From contig NZ_CP043626.1 in NCBI RefSeq assembly GCF_008807415.1, forward strand, positions 2,418,001 through 2,482,000: a stretch of DNA of 64,000 bases, written 5' to 3'. Source of the DNA: Pseudomonas denitrificans (nom. rej.) (GTDB lineage: Bacteria > Pseudomonadota > Gammaproteobacteria > Pseudomonadales > Pseudomonadaceae). This document shows positions 8,665 through 16,493 of this stretch, in pieces (the stretch's first letter is position 1; each line of letters starts with the position of its first letter). The notes under the pieces were generated by a model, which ran no database searches, was not told the origin of the DNA, and worked only from the letters and a program-made list of their open reading frames with translations. Position numbers and translations under genes: made by a program.

Positions 8665-9529
8665 GGCGTTCGCCCTCCGCACCCTGGGCCCGGCGCGAGA
8701 CCATGGCCTGGATGAACAGCAACAGCATCATGATGCCGATCAGGAAGAAGCTCAGCGCCGCGCCGAACGGCCAGTCGCGTGCAGTGAGGAACTGCGCGTA
8801 GATCAGGTTGCCGACCATCTGCACCTGCTTGCCGCCCAAAAGGTCGGCGGTGATGAAGTTGCCGATGGAGAGCACGAAGACAAACACCGCGCCGGCGGCC
8901 ACGCCCGGCACCGACAGCGGCAGGATTACGCGGCGGAAGGTGGTCCAGCCGGAGGCACCGAGGTCCCGCGAGGCTTCCCAGAGTTCGTTGTCGATGCGCG
9001 ACAGCGAGCTGTAGATGGCGAGGATGACGAAGGGGATGTAGTTGTAGACCAGCCCGAGCACCACGGTGGCGTCGGTGTACAGCAGGCTGATCGGCTCGCC
9101 GCTGTAGCCCAGCAGATTGAACAGGCGATTCAGCAGGCCTTCGCGGTTGAGCAGCACGATCCAGGCGTAGGTGCGGATCAGGTAGTTGCTCCAGAACGGC
9201 AACATCACCAGGAACAGGAACACCGCCTGCCGGCGCGGAGTGCTGCGGGTGATCGCGTAGGCCGCCGGGTAGCCGATGAGCACCGCGAACAGCGTGGCGA
9301 GGCCGGCGATCTTCGCCGAGCGCAGGAGGATGTCGAGGTACAGCGGGTCCACCGCGCGGCGGTAGTTTTCCCAGGTGAACACGTAGTCGATGCCGCCATA
9401 GGCACCACGCTCGAGGAAGCTGTAGACCAGCACCAGCAGGCACGGCAGCAGCAGGAACAGGGCCAGCCAGCCAAGGCCGGGCGCGAGCAGCCAGGCCGAG
9501 AGTTTCCGGTCGGCGGACAAAGCGGTCAT
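8657..9529 (-). CDS. ABC transporter permease, PotB-like
   Basis: A 290-residue permease with about six membrane spans. The EAA loop is EASRDLGASGWTTFRRVILP, and the segment FWSNYLIRTYAW is characteristic of PotB-like proteins. GGGGA precedes ATG 9529. It is separated from the binding-protein gene by 172 bp that contain a large hairpin, which may set a higher level for the binding protein. Confidence 0.94.
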   Translation of the reverse strand: MTALSADRKLSAWLLAPGLGWLALFLLLPCLLVLVYSFLERGAYGGIDYVFTWENYRRAVDPLYLDILLRSAKIAGLATLFAVLIGYPAAYAITRSTPRRQAVFLFLVMLPFWSNYLIRTYAWIVLLNREGLLNRLFNLLGYSGEPISLLYTDATVVLGLVYNYIPFVILAIYSSLSRIDNELWEASRDLGASGWTTFRRVILPLSVPGVAAGAVFVFVLSIGNFITADLLGGKQVQMVGNLIYAQFLTARDWPFGAALSFFLIGIMMLLLFIQAMVSRRAQGAEGERHA

Positions 9530-9622
9530 GCGTAGTTCCCCCAACCCCACGCCAGGCGGGGTGCTTCAGGGTTATTGAATACAGTGAACTTGTGGGGCGA
9601 GCGAGCTAGAGCGAGGCAAGGC

Positions 9623-9672
9623 GAGAACAAGCGTGGGCGCGGATGTAAATAAGCAAGCCCGCGCTTGTTCTC
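9623..9672 (-). terminator. Intercistronic hairpin between binding-protein and permease genes
   Basis: GAGAACAAGCGTGGG (9623-9637) pairs with CCCGCGCTTGTTCTC (9658-9672), a 15-bp stem with a single G-T mismatch pair and a 20-nt loop. No T-run follows in the leftward direction, so it looks more like an mRNA-stabilising or partial-termination element than a full terminator. Confidence 0.7.
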
Positions 9673-9701
9673 AACGCAGCATCGCCGACGCGCAGCCGGC
9701 C

Positions 9702-10751
9702 CTACTGTGCAGCCATGATCTCGGTCACGGCGCGGGTATAGGCCTTCTGCGTGGAGCCGCCGACGTCACGCAACTGCTGCTGCTTGACCAGTTCGGCCGG
9801 CGTGGTGGTGAGGTTCGGGTACTTGGCCAGCAGGTCGGGCTTCAAGGTCGCCATCGCCGCCTGGTTGGGCACCTTGTAGAGGATGTTCTCGGCGACCCAG
9901 GCATGGTTCGCCGGCTCCAGCATGTAGTTGATGAAGCGGTAGGCGGCGTCGGGGTTCTTCGAGCTTTTCAACACGACCATGGTGTCCACCCAGAGGTCGG
10001 AACCTTCCTTGGGCACGACGAACTTGATCGACTCGTTGGCCTGGGTGCCGTAGTTGCACCAGCCGTCCCAGGCGTGGGCCATCAGCGCCTCGCCCGAGGC
10101 CAGCTTGGAGTAGAAGGTGGTGTCGTCGAAGGACAGCAGGCGCTTCTTGGTGGCGATCAGCTGGTCGCGCACCGCATTGATCTGGTCCGGGTTGCCGTCG
10201 TTCACCGACCAGCCGTTGGCGAGGAAGCCCGCGCCCAGCAGCCAGCGGTCGGTGGCAAGCATGGTGGTCTTGCCCTTGAGGGCGTCGGAGGGCTTGAGCA
10301 GGTCGCTCCAGCTCGAAGGCGCCGGGCTGACCTTGTCCGAGCGGTAGCAGATGCCGGTGGTGCCCCAGGTGTAAGGCACGGAGAAGTGGTTGCCGACGTC
10401 GTACTCGAGCTTCTGCGCTTCGGGGTAGAGATTCTTCAGGTTCGGCACCTTGGCCGGATCGATCTCGGCGAGCAGGCCCTGCTTGTGCAGGATCTCGGCA
10501 AAGGGCGAGGAAACGAACACCACGTCATAGCCTTCGCCGCCGGAGGCCATGAGCTTGCCCATGATCTCTTCGTTGGTGGCGTGGAGGGATTTGTCGGCTT
10601 CGAGGCCAGTGGCCTTCTGGAACTTCTCCAGGTTGTCCGGGGCCATGTAGCCGTCCCAGATAGAGATCACCAGATCCTTGGCACTGGCCGTGGTGGCGGA
10701 CAGCGTGAGCGCGAGGGTTGCCCCTGCGTAGAGCATGGTCTTCAGCTTCAT
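9702..10751 (-). CDS. Periplasmic polyamine-type solute-binding protein (PotD-like)
   Basis: A 349-residue extracellular solute-binding protein. A Sec signal peptide (KTMLYAGATLALTLSATTASA) is followed by the PotD/PotF start DLVISIWDGYMAPDNLEKF. The conserved HATNEEIMGKLMASGGEGYD and YTWGTTGICYRSDKV regions line the ligand cleft in this family. ATG 10751 is preceded by AGGTG. It is the first gene of the leftward operon and diverges from the GntR-like regulator. The ligand is probably a polyamine or related cationic compound, but this is not certain for an orphan PotD paralog. Confidence 0.93.
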   Translation of the reverse strand: MKLKTMLYAGATLALTLSATTASAKDLVISIWDGYMAPDNLEKFQKATGLEADKSLHATNEEIMGKLMASGGEGYDVVFVSSPFAEILHKQGLLAEIDPAKVPNLKNLYPEAQKLEYDVGNHFSVPYTWGTTGICYRSDKVSPAPSSWSDLLKPSDALKGKTTMLATDRWLLGAGFLANGWSVNDGNPDQINAVRDQLIATKKRLLSFDDTTFYSKLASGEALMAHAWDGWCNYGTQANESIKFVVPKEGSDLWVDTMVVLKSSKNPDAAYRFINYMLEPANHAWVAENILYKVPNQAAMATLKPDLLAKYPNLTTTPAELVKQQQLRDVGGSTQKAYTRAVTEIMAAQ

Positions 10752-10769
10752 CTTGCGCACCTGACGATT

Positions 10770-10783
10770 GGTTGTTGTTGTGT
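10770..10783 (-). promoter_or_regulatory. Hfq/Crc-type A-rich leader motif before the potD-like gene
   Basis: On the transcribed strand the leader reads CACAACAACAACC, matching AANAANAA, 17-30 nt upstream of the ATG. Such motifs are the known Hfq/Crc catabolite-repression sites in Pseudomonas. Binding is inferred. Confidence 0.6.
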
Positions 10784-10950
10784 CGACGGCAGCGGAACGA
10801 AAAGCGTACTACATGTCTTTTTTTCAAAATAAAAACCGAACCACTGGCGAAGTCAACCATTTCTTGCATTCTTGTTGGACCACCCACGCTGTGGCATAAG
10901 GGGTCGCCCCGCGGCGACACGCCTGCCGGGGCCTGCTGGAGAGAAGCCAC

Positions 10951-11883
10951 TTGAGCAAGGACACCGAGAAAAGACCGCGCACCAACCACCTGGAACTGGC
11001 CCGGCGGATCATCGAGCACGCCCAGGACACGGGGCTGGGAGATGGCGATGGGCTGTCCGAGCAGCAACTGGCGCGCACCTTCGGCGTATCGCGCACGCTG
11101 ATCCGCGCGGGGCTGGACCTGCTGCTGGAACAGCAACTGGTGGCCCACGAGCCGGGCAAGGGCTATCGCCTCGCCGCCGACCCTTCCGCCCAGGTACTCG
11201 GCCCCGCCCTGCCCCAGGCCGAGGAACAGGCGCTGGCCGCCTCGGTACTGCGCGACCGCATGGCCGGGCGGCTGGGCAACAGCCTCAGCGCCAGCGAGCT
11301 GATGCGCCGCTACGACATCGGCCGCGCTGCCGCGCAGAAGGTCCTCGCGCAGCTCAGCGAAGACCAGGTGCTGGAGCGCGGCGCCGGGCAGAGCTGGTCG
11401 TTCCGCCCGCTGCTGAACAACCTCGCGGCGCTGGAAGACAGCCTGCGCTACCGCCTGATCCTGGAGCCGGAAGCGCTGCTGGCGCCCGGCTTCGACCCTG
11501 ATCTGGCGCGCCTCGCCCTGCTGCGCGGCGCCATGGAAGACTTACTCAGTGCGCCCATCGAGCGCTTCGACGTGGCGCAGTTCCGCGAGCTGGACATCGG
11601 CTTCCACGAACTGATCGCCCAGGGCTGCGGCAACCGCTTCGTCGGCGACGCCCTGCTGCAGCACCAGCGCCTGCGCCGCCTGCCCAACCTGCTGCCGATG
11701 GTCAGCGTGCACCGCCTGCAGGAAGCCCTGCGCGAGCACCTGCGGATCATCGAGCAGATCGAACGCGGCCAGCTGGAAGTCGCCGCCGACCTGATGCGCC
11801 TGCACCTGCGGCTGTCCTTCGCACAACGCCCGCAGACCGCCAACCGCGGGATTCCGCAGTCGTTCGCCCTGGGGCGTCGCTGA
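10951..11883 (+). CDS. GntR/FCD-like regulator with two winged-helix segments
   Basis: A 310-residue predicted transcription regulator. Residues about 10-75 form a GntR winged helix (LSEQQLARTFGVSRTLIRAG, wing KGYRLA). Residues about 100-150 look like a second winged helix (LSASELMRRYDIGRAAAQKV, wing GQSWSFRP). The rest is an all-helical FCD-type effector domain (FRELDIGFHELIAQGCGNRF). The start is TTG 10951 behind CTGGAGAG. It diverges from the potD-like gene and is the natural regulator of that operon and possibly of the glycosyltransferase downstream. The effector is unknown. Confidence 0.88.
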   Translation: MSKDTEKRPRTNHLELARRIIEHAQDTGLGDGDGLSEQQLARTFGVSRTLIRAGLDLLLEQQLVAHEPGKGYRLAADPSAQVLGPALPQAEEQALAASVLRDRMAGRLGNSLSASELMRRYDIGRAAAQKVLAQLSEDQVLERGAGQSWSFRPLLNNLAALEDSLRYRLILEPEALLAPGFDPDLARLALLRGAMEDLLSAPIERFDVAQFRELDIGFHELIAQGCGNRFVGDALLQHQRLRRLPNLLPMVSVHRLQEALREHLRIIEQIERGQLEVAADLMRLHLRLSFAQRPQTANRGIPQSFALGRR

Positions 11884-11969
11884 TTATTTTTACCTCGCGG
11901 TGTTTTTTTTAACGAAAAAATGCAGTATCAGTTTCACGCAGTGCCCGTGAGCAACACCCGGATGTGCCC

Positions 11970-13256
11970 ATGACGCAAAGAACAAGAACCATCGCCTTCT
12001 TCCCCGAGGCCAGCTTCGGCGCCGCGCTGAACTGCATCGGCATCGCCCAGGCCCTGCGCGAGCTCGGCGCCCGCCCGGTGTTCATCTGCCATGCGCACTT
12101 CCAGGGCATCTTCGCCGAGTACGGCTTCGCCGAGTACCCACTGCAGCTGGACTCGCCGCTCTCCGCCGCCGACCACCAGCACTATTGGGAGCGCTTCATC
12201 GAGCGCAACGTGCCGTACTTCGACCAGCCGCCCCTGGCGCAGATCGACAGCTACGTGGCGCCGGCCTGGGAAGCCATCATCGACACCGCCATCGAGTCGG
12301 AAAAGCCGCTGCAGCAGTTGCTCGCCCGGCTCAAGCCCGACGCCATCGTGCTGGACAACGTGGTCAGCTTCCCGGCCATCGCCGCCGCCGGCTGCCCCTG
12401 GGTGCGCATGGTCTCCTGCGCGGAAACCGAGCTGCCCGATGCTGCCGTGCCGCCGTACCTGTCCGGCGCTAGCAGCCGTGATGCGCAGGCCTGCTCGACT
12501 TACCGCGAGCACTACCTGCACGCGACCAGGCCGGCACACGAGCGCTTCGCCCGCTTCCTCGCCGAGTGCGGCCACCCCGCCCTGCCCGCCGGCCAGTTCC
12601 TCGAGGACTCGCCCTGGCTCAACCTGCTGCTGTCGCCAACGCCGGTGCGCTATGGGCGCGAGAAGCCGCTGCCGGCCGAGCGCTACCTGTACCTCGACGG
12701 CTGCGTGCGCAGCGAGGCGCCATACATCCCGCCGCAGTTCCCCCGGCATGACGATGCGCCGCTGATCTACGTGAGCTTCGGCAGCCTGGGCGCCGCCGAC
12801 GTGGCGATGATGCGCCGGCTGATCGACGCCGTGGCGCAGCTGCCGTACCGCTTCCTGATCAACGTCGGCGCCTACCGCGAGCACTACGACACGGTGCCGG
12901 ACAACGTCTACCTCGACAGCTGGTATCCGCAGCCGGCGGTGCTGCGCGAGTGCCAGCTGTTCATCCATCACGGCGGCAACAACAGCTTCTGCGAAGCGCT
13001 GTATTTCGGCCTGCCGTCGGTGATCATCCCCTATTGCTGGGACGGCCACGACAACGCCCGGCGCGCCGAGGAAGTCGGCGTGGCGCGCTACCTGCCGCGC
13101 TTCGAGGATCCGCTGGCAGCGCTGCCCGCCGCCCTTGCCGAACTGCTCGCGGACAAGGCCATGGCGCAACGCCTGAGCACCGTGCGCGAGCAGATGCAGG
13201 CCTCGCGCGGCACCGAAACGGCGGCGCGGGCGATCCTCGGCATCTGCGCCGACTGA
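11970..13256 (+). CDS. MGT-type (GT1) glycosyltransferase, copy 2
   Basis: A 428-residue GT1 glycosyltransferase, paralogous along its whole length to 5440-6744. It starts RTIAFFPEASFGAALNCIG, ends its sugar-nucleotide site with SWYPQPAVLRECQLFIHHGG, NNSFCE and PYCWDGHDN, and has the same atypical DH in place of DQ. ATG 11970 places the conserved AFFPEA at the same distance from the start as in copy 1; GTG 11964 is possible. It follows the GntR-like gene by 86 bp, so the transporter operon is flanked by two related glycosyltransferases. A division of labour or redundancy is unresolved. Confidence 0.9.
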   Translation: MTQRTRTIAFFPEASFGAALNCIGIAQALRELGARPVFICHAHFQGIFAEYGFAEYPLQLDSPLSAADHQHYWERFIERNVPYFDQPPLAQIDSYVAPAWEAIIDTAIESEKPLQQLLARLKPDAIVLDNVVSFPAIAAAGCPWVRMVSCAETELPDAAVPPYLSGASSRDAQACSTYREHYLHATRPAHERFARFLAECGHPALPAGQFLEDSPWLNLLLSPTPVRYGREKPLPAERYLYLDGCVRSEAPYIPPQFPRHDDAPLIYVSFGSLGAADVAMMRRLIDAVAQLPYRFLINVGAYREHYDTVPDNVYLDSWYPQPAVLRECQLFIHHGGNNSFCEALYFGLPSVIIPYCWDGHDNARRAEEVGVARYLPRFEDPLAALPAALAELLADKAMAQRLSTVREQMQASRGTETAARAILGICAD

Positions 13257-13349
13257 CAACGGATTGGCTCTGTCGAAGTACTGGCGATTGGCACTCGGCG
13301 ACGGACCATTCCACCCTTAAGCTGGGATCCAGCCACCCTGGAGCCCGGC

Positions 13350-13883
13350 ATGACCGCCTTCGATGACCAGCCGACCCTGCTCGGCGACACCCTGCAATTG
13401 CGCCCGCTGCGCGCCGATGATTTCGACTCGTTGTTCGCCGCTGCCAGTGCGCCGGAAACCTGGGCCGGCCACCCGGCCACCGAGCGCTATCGCCGCGAAG
13501 TCTTCGAGCCCTACTTCCAGTTTCTGGTACAGGCCGGCGGCTGCCTGCTGATCCTCGACCGACAGACAGGCGCGGCCATCGGCTGCTCGCGCTACTACCC
13601 GGTACCGGACCAGCCGGCCGACATCGGCATCGGCTTCACCTTCATCAACCACCGCTACTGGGGCGGCGCGACCAACCGCGAGCTGAAGACGCTGATGCTC
13701 GGCCATGCCTTCCAGCATTTCGAGCGCGTGTGGTTCCACATCGCGCCGAGCAATATCCGCTCGCAGAAAGGCACGGCCAAGCTGGGCGCGAGGTTGGCCT
13801 ATCAGGCGGACCTGGACCTCTCCGGCACGCCCGCATCCTGGCTCTGCTATGAGTTGCCGCGCCAGCGCTGGGGCAGCGCCTAG
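13350..13883 (+). CDS. GNAT family N-acetyltransferase
   Basis: A 177-residue acetyltransferase of the acetyltransf_3 type. It starts LLGDTLQLRPLRADDFDSLF, with core IGCSRYYPVPDQPADIGIGF and the terminal helix region NIRSQKGTAKLGARL. The acceptor is unknown. It follows the second glycosyltransferase by 93 bp and overlaps the end of the convergent AraC gene by 4 bases. Confidence 0.85.
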   Translation: MTAFDDQPTLLGDTLQLRPLRADDFDSLFAAASAPETWAGHPATERYRREVFEPYFQFLVQAGGCLLILDRQTGAAIGCSRYYPVPDQPADIGIGFTFINHRYWGGATNRELKTLMLGHAFQHFERVWFHIAPSNIRSQKGTAKLGARLAYQADLDLSGTPASWLCYELPRQRWGSA

Positions 13884-14929
13884 ACCCGCCCCGACTCCTG
13901 CGACAGCCAGCGCTTGCGCCAGGCCAGCGGCGTGCAGCCTTGCCAGCGGCGGAAGGCGCGGATCAGGCTGCTGGCGCTGCTGAAGCCGATGCGCTCGGCG
14001 ATCTGCTCCATCGACCACTGCGGATCGCGTAGCAGTTGCAGCGCCTGCGCCTCCCGCGTCTGGTCGAGCAGCTGAGCAAAGCTCAGGCCGTGCTGCTGCA
14101 AGGCCGTCTCGAGCTGCCCACGGGCAATATCCAGATGCCCCGCCAGTTCCTCCAGTGAACTCGGCCCGGTGAGCAATTCCGCCAGGCGCGCGCGCAGGGC
14201 GCTGAGCGGCAGCGGCATGCCGTGCTGGGCCAGGTACTGCAGAATGGGGCGTTCCACCTGGGCAAGCAGGCGCGGGTTGGCCCCCGGCAGAGGCAAATCC
14301 CAGGAAGCATTGTGGAACACAAAGGCGCTCAGCGGCTGATCGAAGCTGACCCGCACATTCAGCGCGTCCCACTCCTGCCGGTCCGCCGGGCTCGTCCGGG
14401 CCAGCTCGATGCCGCGCATGAATGTGGCAGCCGGCTTTCCTGTCAGGCGTTCGAACATGCGTACGTGGAAATGCCAGTAGAAGTCGCGGGCAATGTCGGT
14501 GGGCGTGTAACCACCATTGAGGTGGAACTCCATCCGCCAGTCACTCCGCTCGTCCTGTCTCAACAGCGGCTGGCCTACGGTGCTGGCCAGGTTGACCAGC
14601 TGCACATGGCGCTGCACAGCCTCGCCGAGCGTGGTGCAGGCGTATAGCGCCAGGTCCATCCCGTAGAGGTTGGCGGACTGGTGGTAACGTGCCGCGCGGA
14701 TGCCGAAGTTCGCGTCGCCAGTGACTTCTGCGCAGAGCAACCACAGAGGGCTGAGCGAGGTGATGGGCAAGCGTGCGTCGACCTCCTGCATGATGCCCGG
14801 ATCGATCCCTGCGCGTCTGAGCACCGGAATGGGATCGATCCCGTAGTGCTGGCCCAGGGTGGTTGCCATGCAGCGCACGACAGTAGCCTGTGTGCTGGGC
14901 GGCAGTGAGACAGGGGAAGTGCGCTTCAT
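13880..14929 (-). CDS. AraC-family transcriptional regulator (Arabinose_bd type)
   Basis: A 349-residue regulator. The N-terminal half is the AraC ligand-binding-like domain of the OruR/ArgR-AraC group (HYGIDPIPVLRRAGIDPG, FLYWHFHVRM-like core). The C-terminal ~100 residues hold two helix-turn-helices (IEQIAERIGFSSASSLIRAF-like second motif and GCTPLAWRKRW). ATG 14929 is preferred over an upstream in-frame start at 15043, which would read through the terminator hairpin. Its target may be the DUF1302/1329/1254 operon upstream, but the adjacent divergent AraC gene at 19799 is an equal candidate. Confidence 0.88.
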   Translation of the reverse strand: MKRTSPVSLPPSTQATVVRCMATTLGQHYGIDPIPVLRRAGIDPGIMQEVDARLPITSLSPLWLLCAEVTGDANFGIRAARYHQSANLYGMDLALYACTTLGEAVQRHVQLVNLASTVGQPLLRQDERSDWRMEFHLNGGYTPTDIARDFYWHFHVRMFERLTGKPAATFMRGIELARTSPADRQEWDALNVRVSFDQPLSAFVFHNASWDLPLPGANPRLLAQVERPILQYLAQHGMPLPLSALRARLAELLTGPSSLEELAGHLDIARGQLETALQQHGLSFAQLLDQTREAQALQLLRDPQWSMEQIAERIGFSSASSLIRAFRRWQGCTPLAWRKRWLSQESGRV

Positions 14930-14995
14930 GATCGGCTGACGGACGGTGGCTCTGAAACGAGCATGGCCGCGGCGCGCAGCGCATTCAACCTCCCC

Positions 14996-15026
14996 TGCAA
15001 AAAAAGCCCCGGTGGGGGCCGGGGCA
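14996..15026 (-). terminator. Rho-independent terminator of the DUF1302-1329-1254 operon
   Basis: In the leftward direction GCCCCGGCCCCCACCGGGGC is followed by a run of seven Ts. It lies 24 bp past the stop of the DUF1254 gene and isolates it from the AraC gene beyond. Confidence 0.9.
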
Positions 15027-15049
15027 CAAAGGAGCAGTCGCACGATGAA

Positions 15050-16432
15050 TCAGGACTCCCGCTGCACCAGCGGCGGTTGCCAGTCACGCTGGAGGACCTC
15101 CGGCTTCGGCCAGTAGAGGCGCAGGAACAGGCTGAACTCGCTGTCCGGCGCAGGCAGCCAGTTGTTGCGCAATTCCGGGCGCTCGGGCGCTTCGTGCTGG
15201 ATGTACAGGTCCAGCGAGCCGTCGGCGTTGTAGTGCAGATCGTCACGGTCGCCGACGGCGTAGCGGTTCAGCGGGTTGTCGGCGAGCAGCAGCTGGGGGT
15301 TGTACAGCGTGAGCGACCAGAAACCCTTCACCGGTGGCAGCTGTGCCTTGTCGAAGTGGATCACGTAGCGATGCCGTCCGCTGAGCAGCTGGCCATCCTT
15401 GTCGGCACGGGTATTGGGATAGATCGCGTCGTCCGCCGTGTTGGCACCCAGGCCCATTTTCGCCACCAGCGCTCGCTGGGCATAACGGTCCGCGTATGCC
15501 CCCATGTCGTAGCTGACCCTCCAGCCGTTGACCGTGGGCAGCTTGTCGCGCAGCTCCTCGGAATGCGCCATCAGGTCGGTGACCTTGCGGTAGCCGATGC
15601 GGCTGCCCAGGCGCTGCCAGGCAGATTGATGGGGCTGGCAGTCCGCGCTGACCAGGCCAGCGTTTCTGATGCGGCGCATCTGCTCGTCGTCGAGACCGCT
15701 GGGCGGGTTGTCCGCGAGCAACTGGCAGAACGCCGAGAAGAATTCATCCTGGGTCCAGCCCTGCAACTGCTGGTCCGGCGGCAGGTCGTCGCTCAGCTTC
15801 GGCAACTTGGCCATGGCCGGGTCCGGCTGTGAAGCCGTCTGTCCCTGCTCGAGCGGGCGCAGGTCGAACTGGCGTTGCAGGGCGTTGATCTCGGCGTAGT
15901 CGCTCGGGCCGTGGCTCTTGAAGCGGCCGATGATCCAGGCCATCTGCGTGGGCACCCGGATGAGCTGCATGCCCTCCGGCAGAGTGCCCTGCCAGTGCGG
16001 GCCGGCGATCAGGAAGCGCCCGGCCTTGCTGCCCTGGGTACGGGTGCCGGGGCTGGCCACCACGTTGGTCCAGGCATCCAGGATCGGCATCATGTAGTAG
16101 TACCCGTCCGTGTCGGGAACACTCAGCACCACCGGCCCCGATCGCAGGTCCAGGTGAGACAGCGAATAGAGCGTGTCGACGTTGGGCGCGACGACGCTGT
16201 TGAAACGGTAATCGGGGAAGCGCAGACGGTGATTGAGTTGGTTCACCGAAGTCTGGCCGCGACCAAGCTGGTATTGCTTGGTCAGCTCCATGATCACCAG
16301 CGGATAGCCGAAGGCGTAGGCCTCGGCCGTGGCGCGGGCTTGTTGATAAAGGCTGTAGCCGGCACCAGCGGCGGCCAACAGCACAGCACCGGTCAGCCCC
16401 AGGCCGATTCGGGTTCGCTTGGAGAATGGCAT
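15050..16432 (-). CDS. DUF1254/DUF1214 domain protein, exported
   Basis: A 460-residue protein. A short basic N terminus and one hydrophobic segment (LGLTGAVLLAAAGAGYSLY) act as signal peptide or anchor. DUF1254 follows (AYAFGYPLVIMELTK, NVDTLYSLSHLDLRSGPVVL), and a C-terminal DUF1214 domain contains KGFWSLTLYNPQLLLADNPL. The biochemical role of this pair is not established. It is the third gene of the operon after DUF1302 and DUF1329, 61 bp downstream of the latter, and ends at a strong terminator. A periplasmic role with the two envelope proteins is inferred. Confidence 0.88.
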   Translation of the reverse strand: MPFSKRTRIGLGLTGAVLLAAAGAGYSLYQQARATAEAYAFGYPLVIMELTKQYQLGRGQTSVNQLNHRLRFPDYRFNSVVAPNVDTLYSLSHLDLRSGPVVLSVPDTDGYYYMMPILDAWTNVVASPGTRTQGSKAGRFLIAGPHWQGTLPEGMQLIRVPTQMAWIIGRFKSHGPSDYAEINALQRQFDLRPLEQGQTASQPDPAMAKLPKLSDDLPPDQQLQGWTQDEFFSAFCQLLADNPPSGLDDEQMRRIRNAGLVSADCQPHQSAWQRLGSRIGYRKVTDLMAHSEELRDKLPTVNGWRVSYDMGAYADRYAQRALVAKMGLGANTADDAIYPNTRADKDGQLLSGRHRYVIHFDKAQLPPVKGFWSLTLYNPQLLLADNPLNRYAVGDRDDLHYNADGSLDLYIQHEAPERPELRNNWLPAPDSEFSLFLRLYWPKPEVLQRDWQPPLVQRES

Positions 16433-16493
16433 CTGTGATCGATCCTCAGAGGTGGGGTTCGCAGGGGCCTTGCCTCACGGCCCCTGCCCGCGC

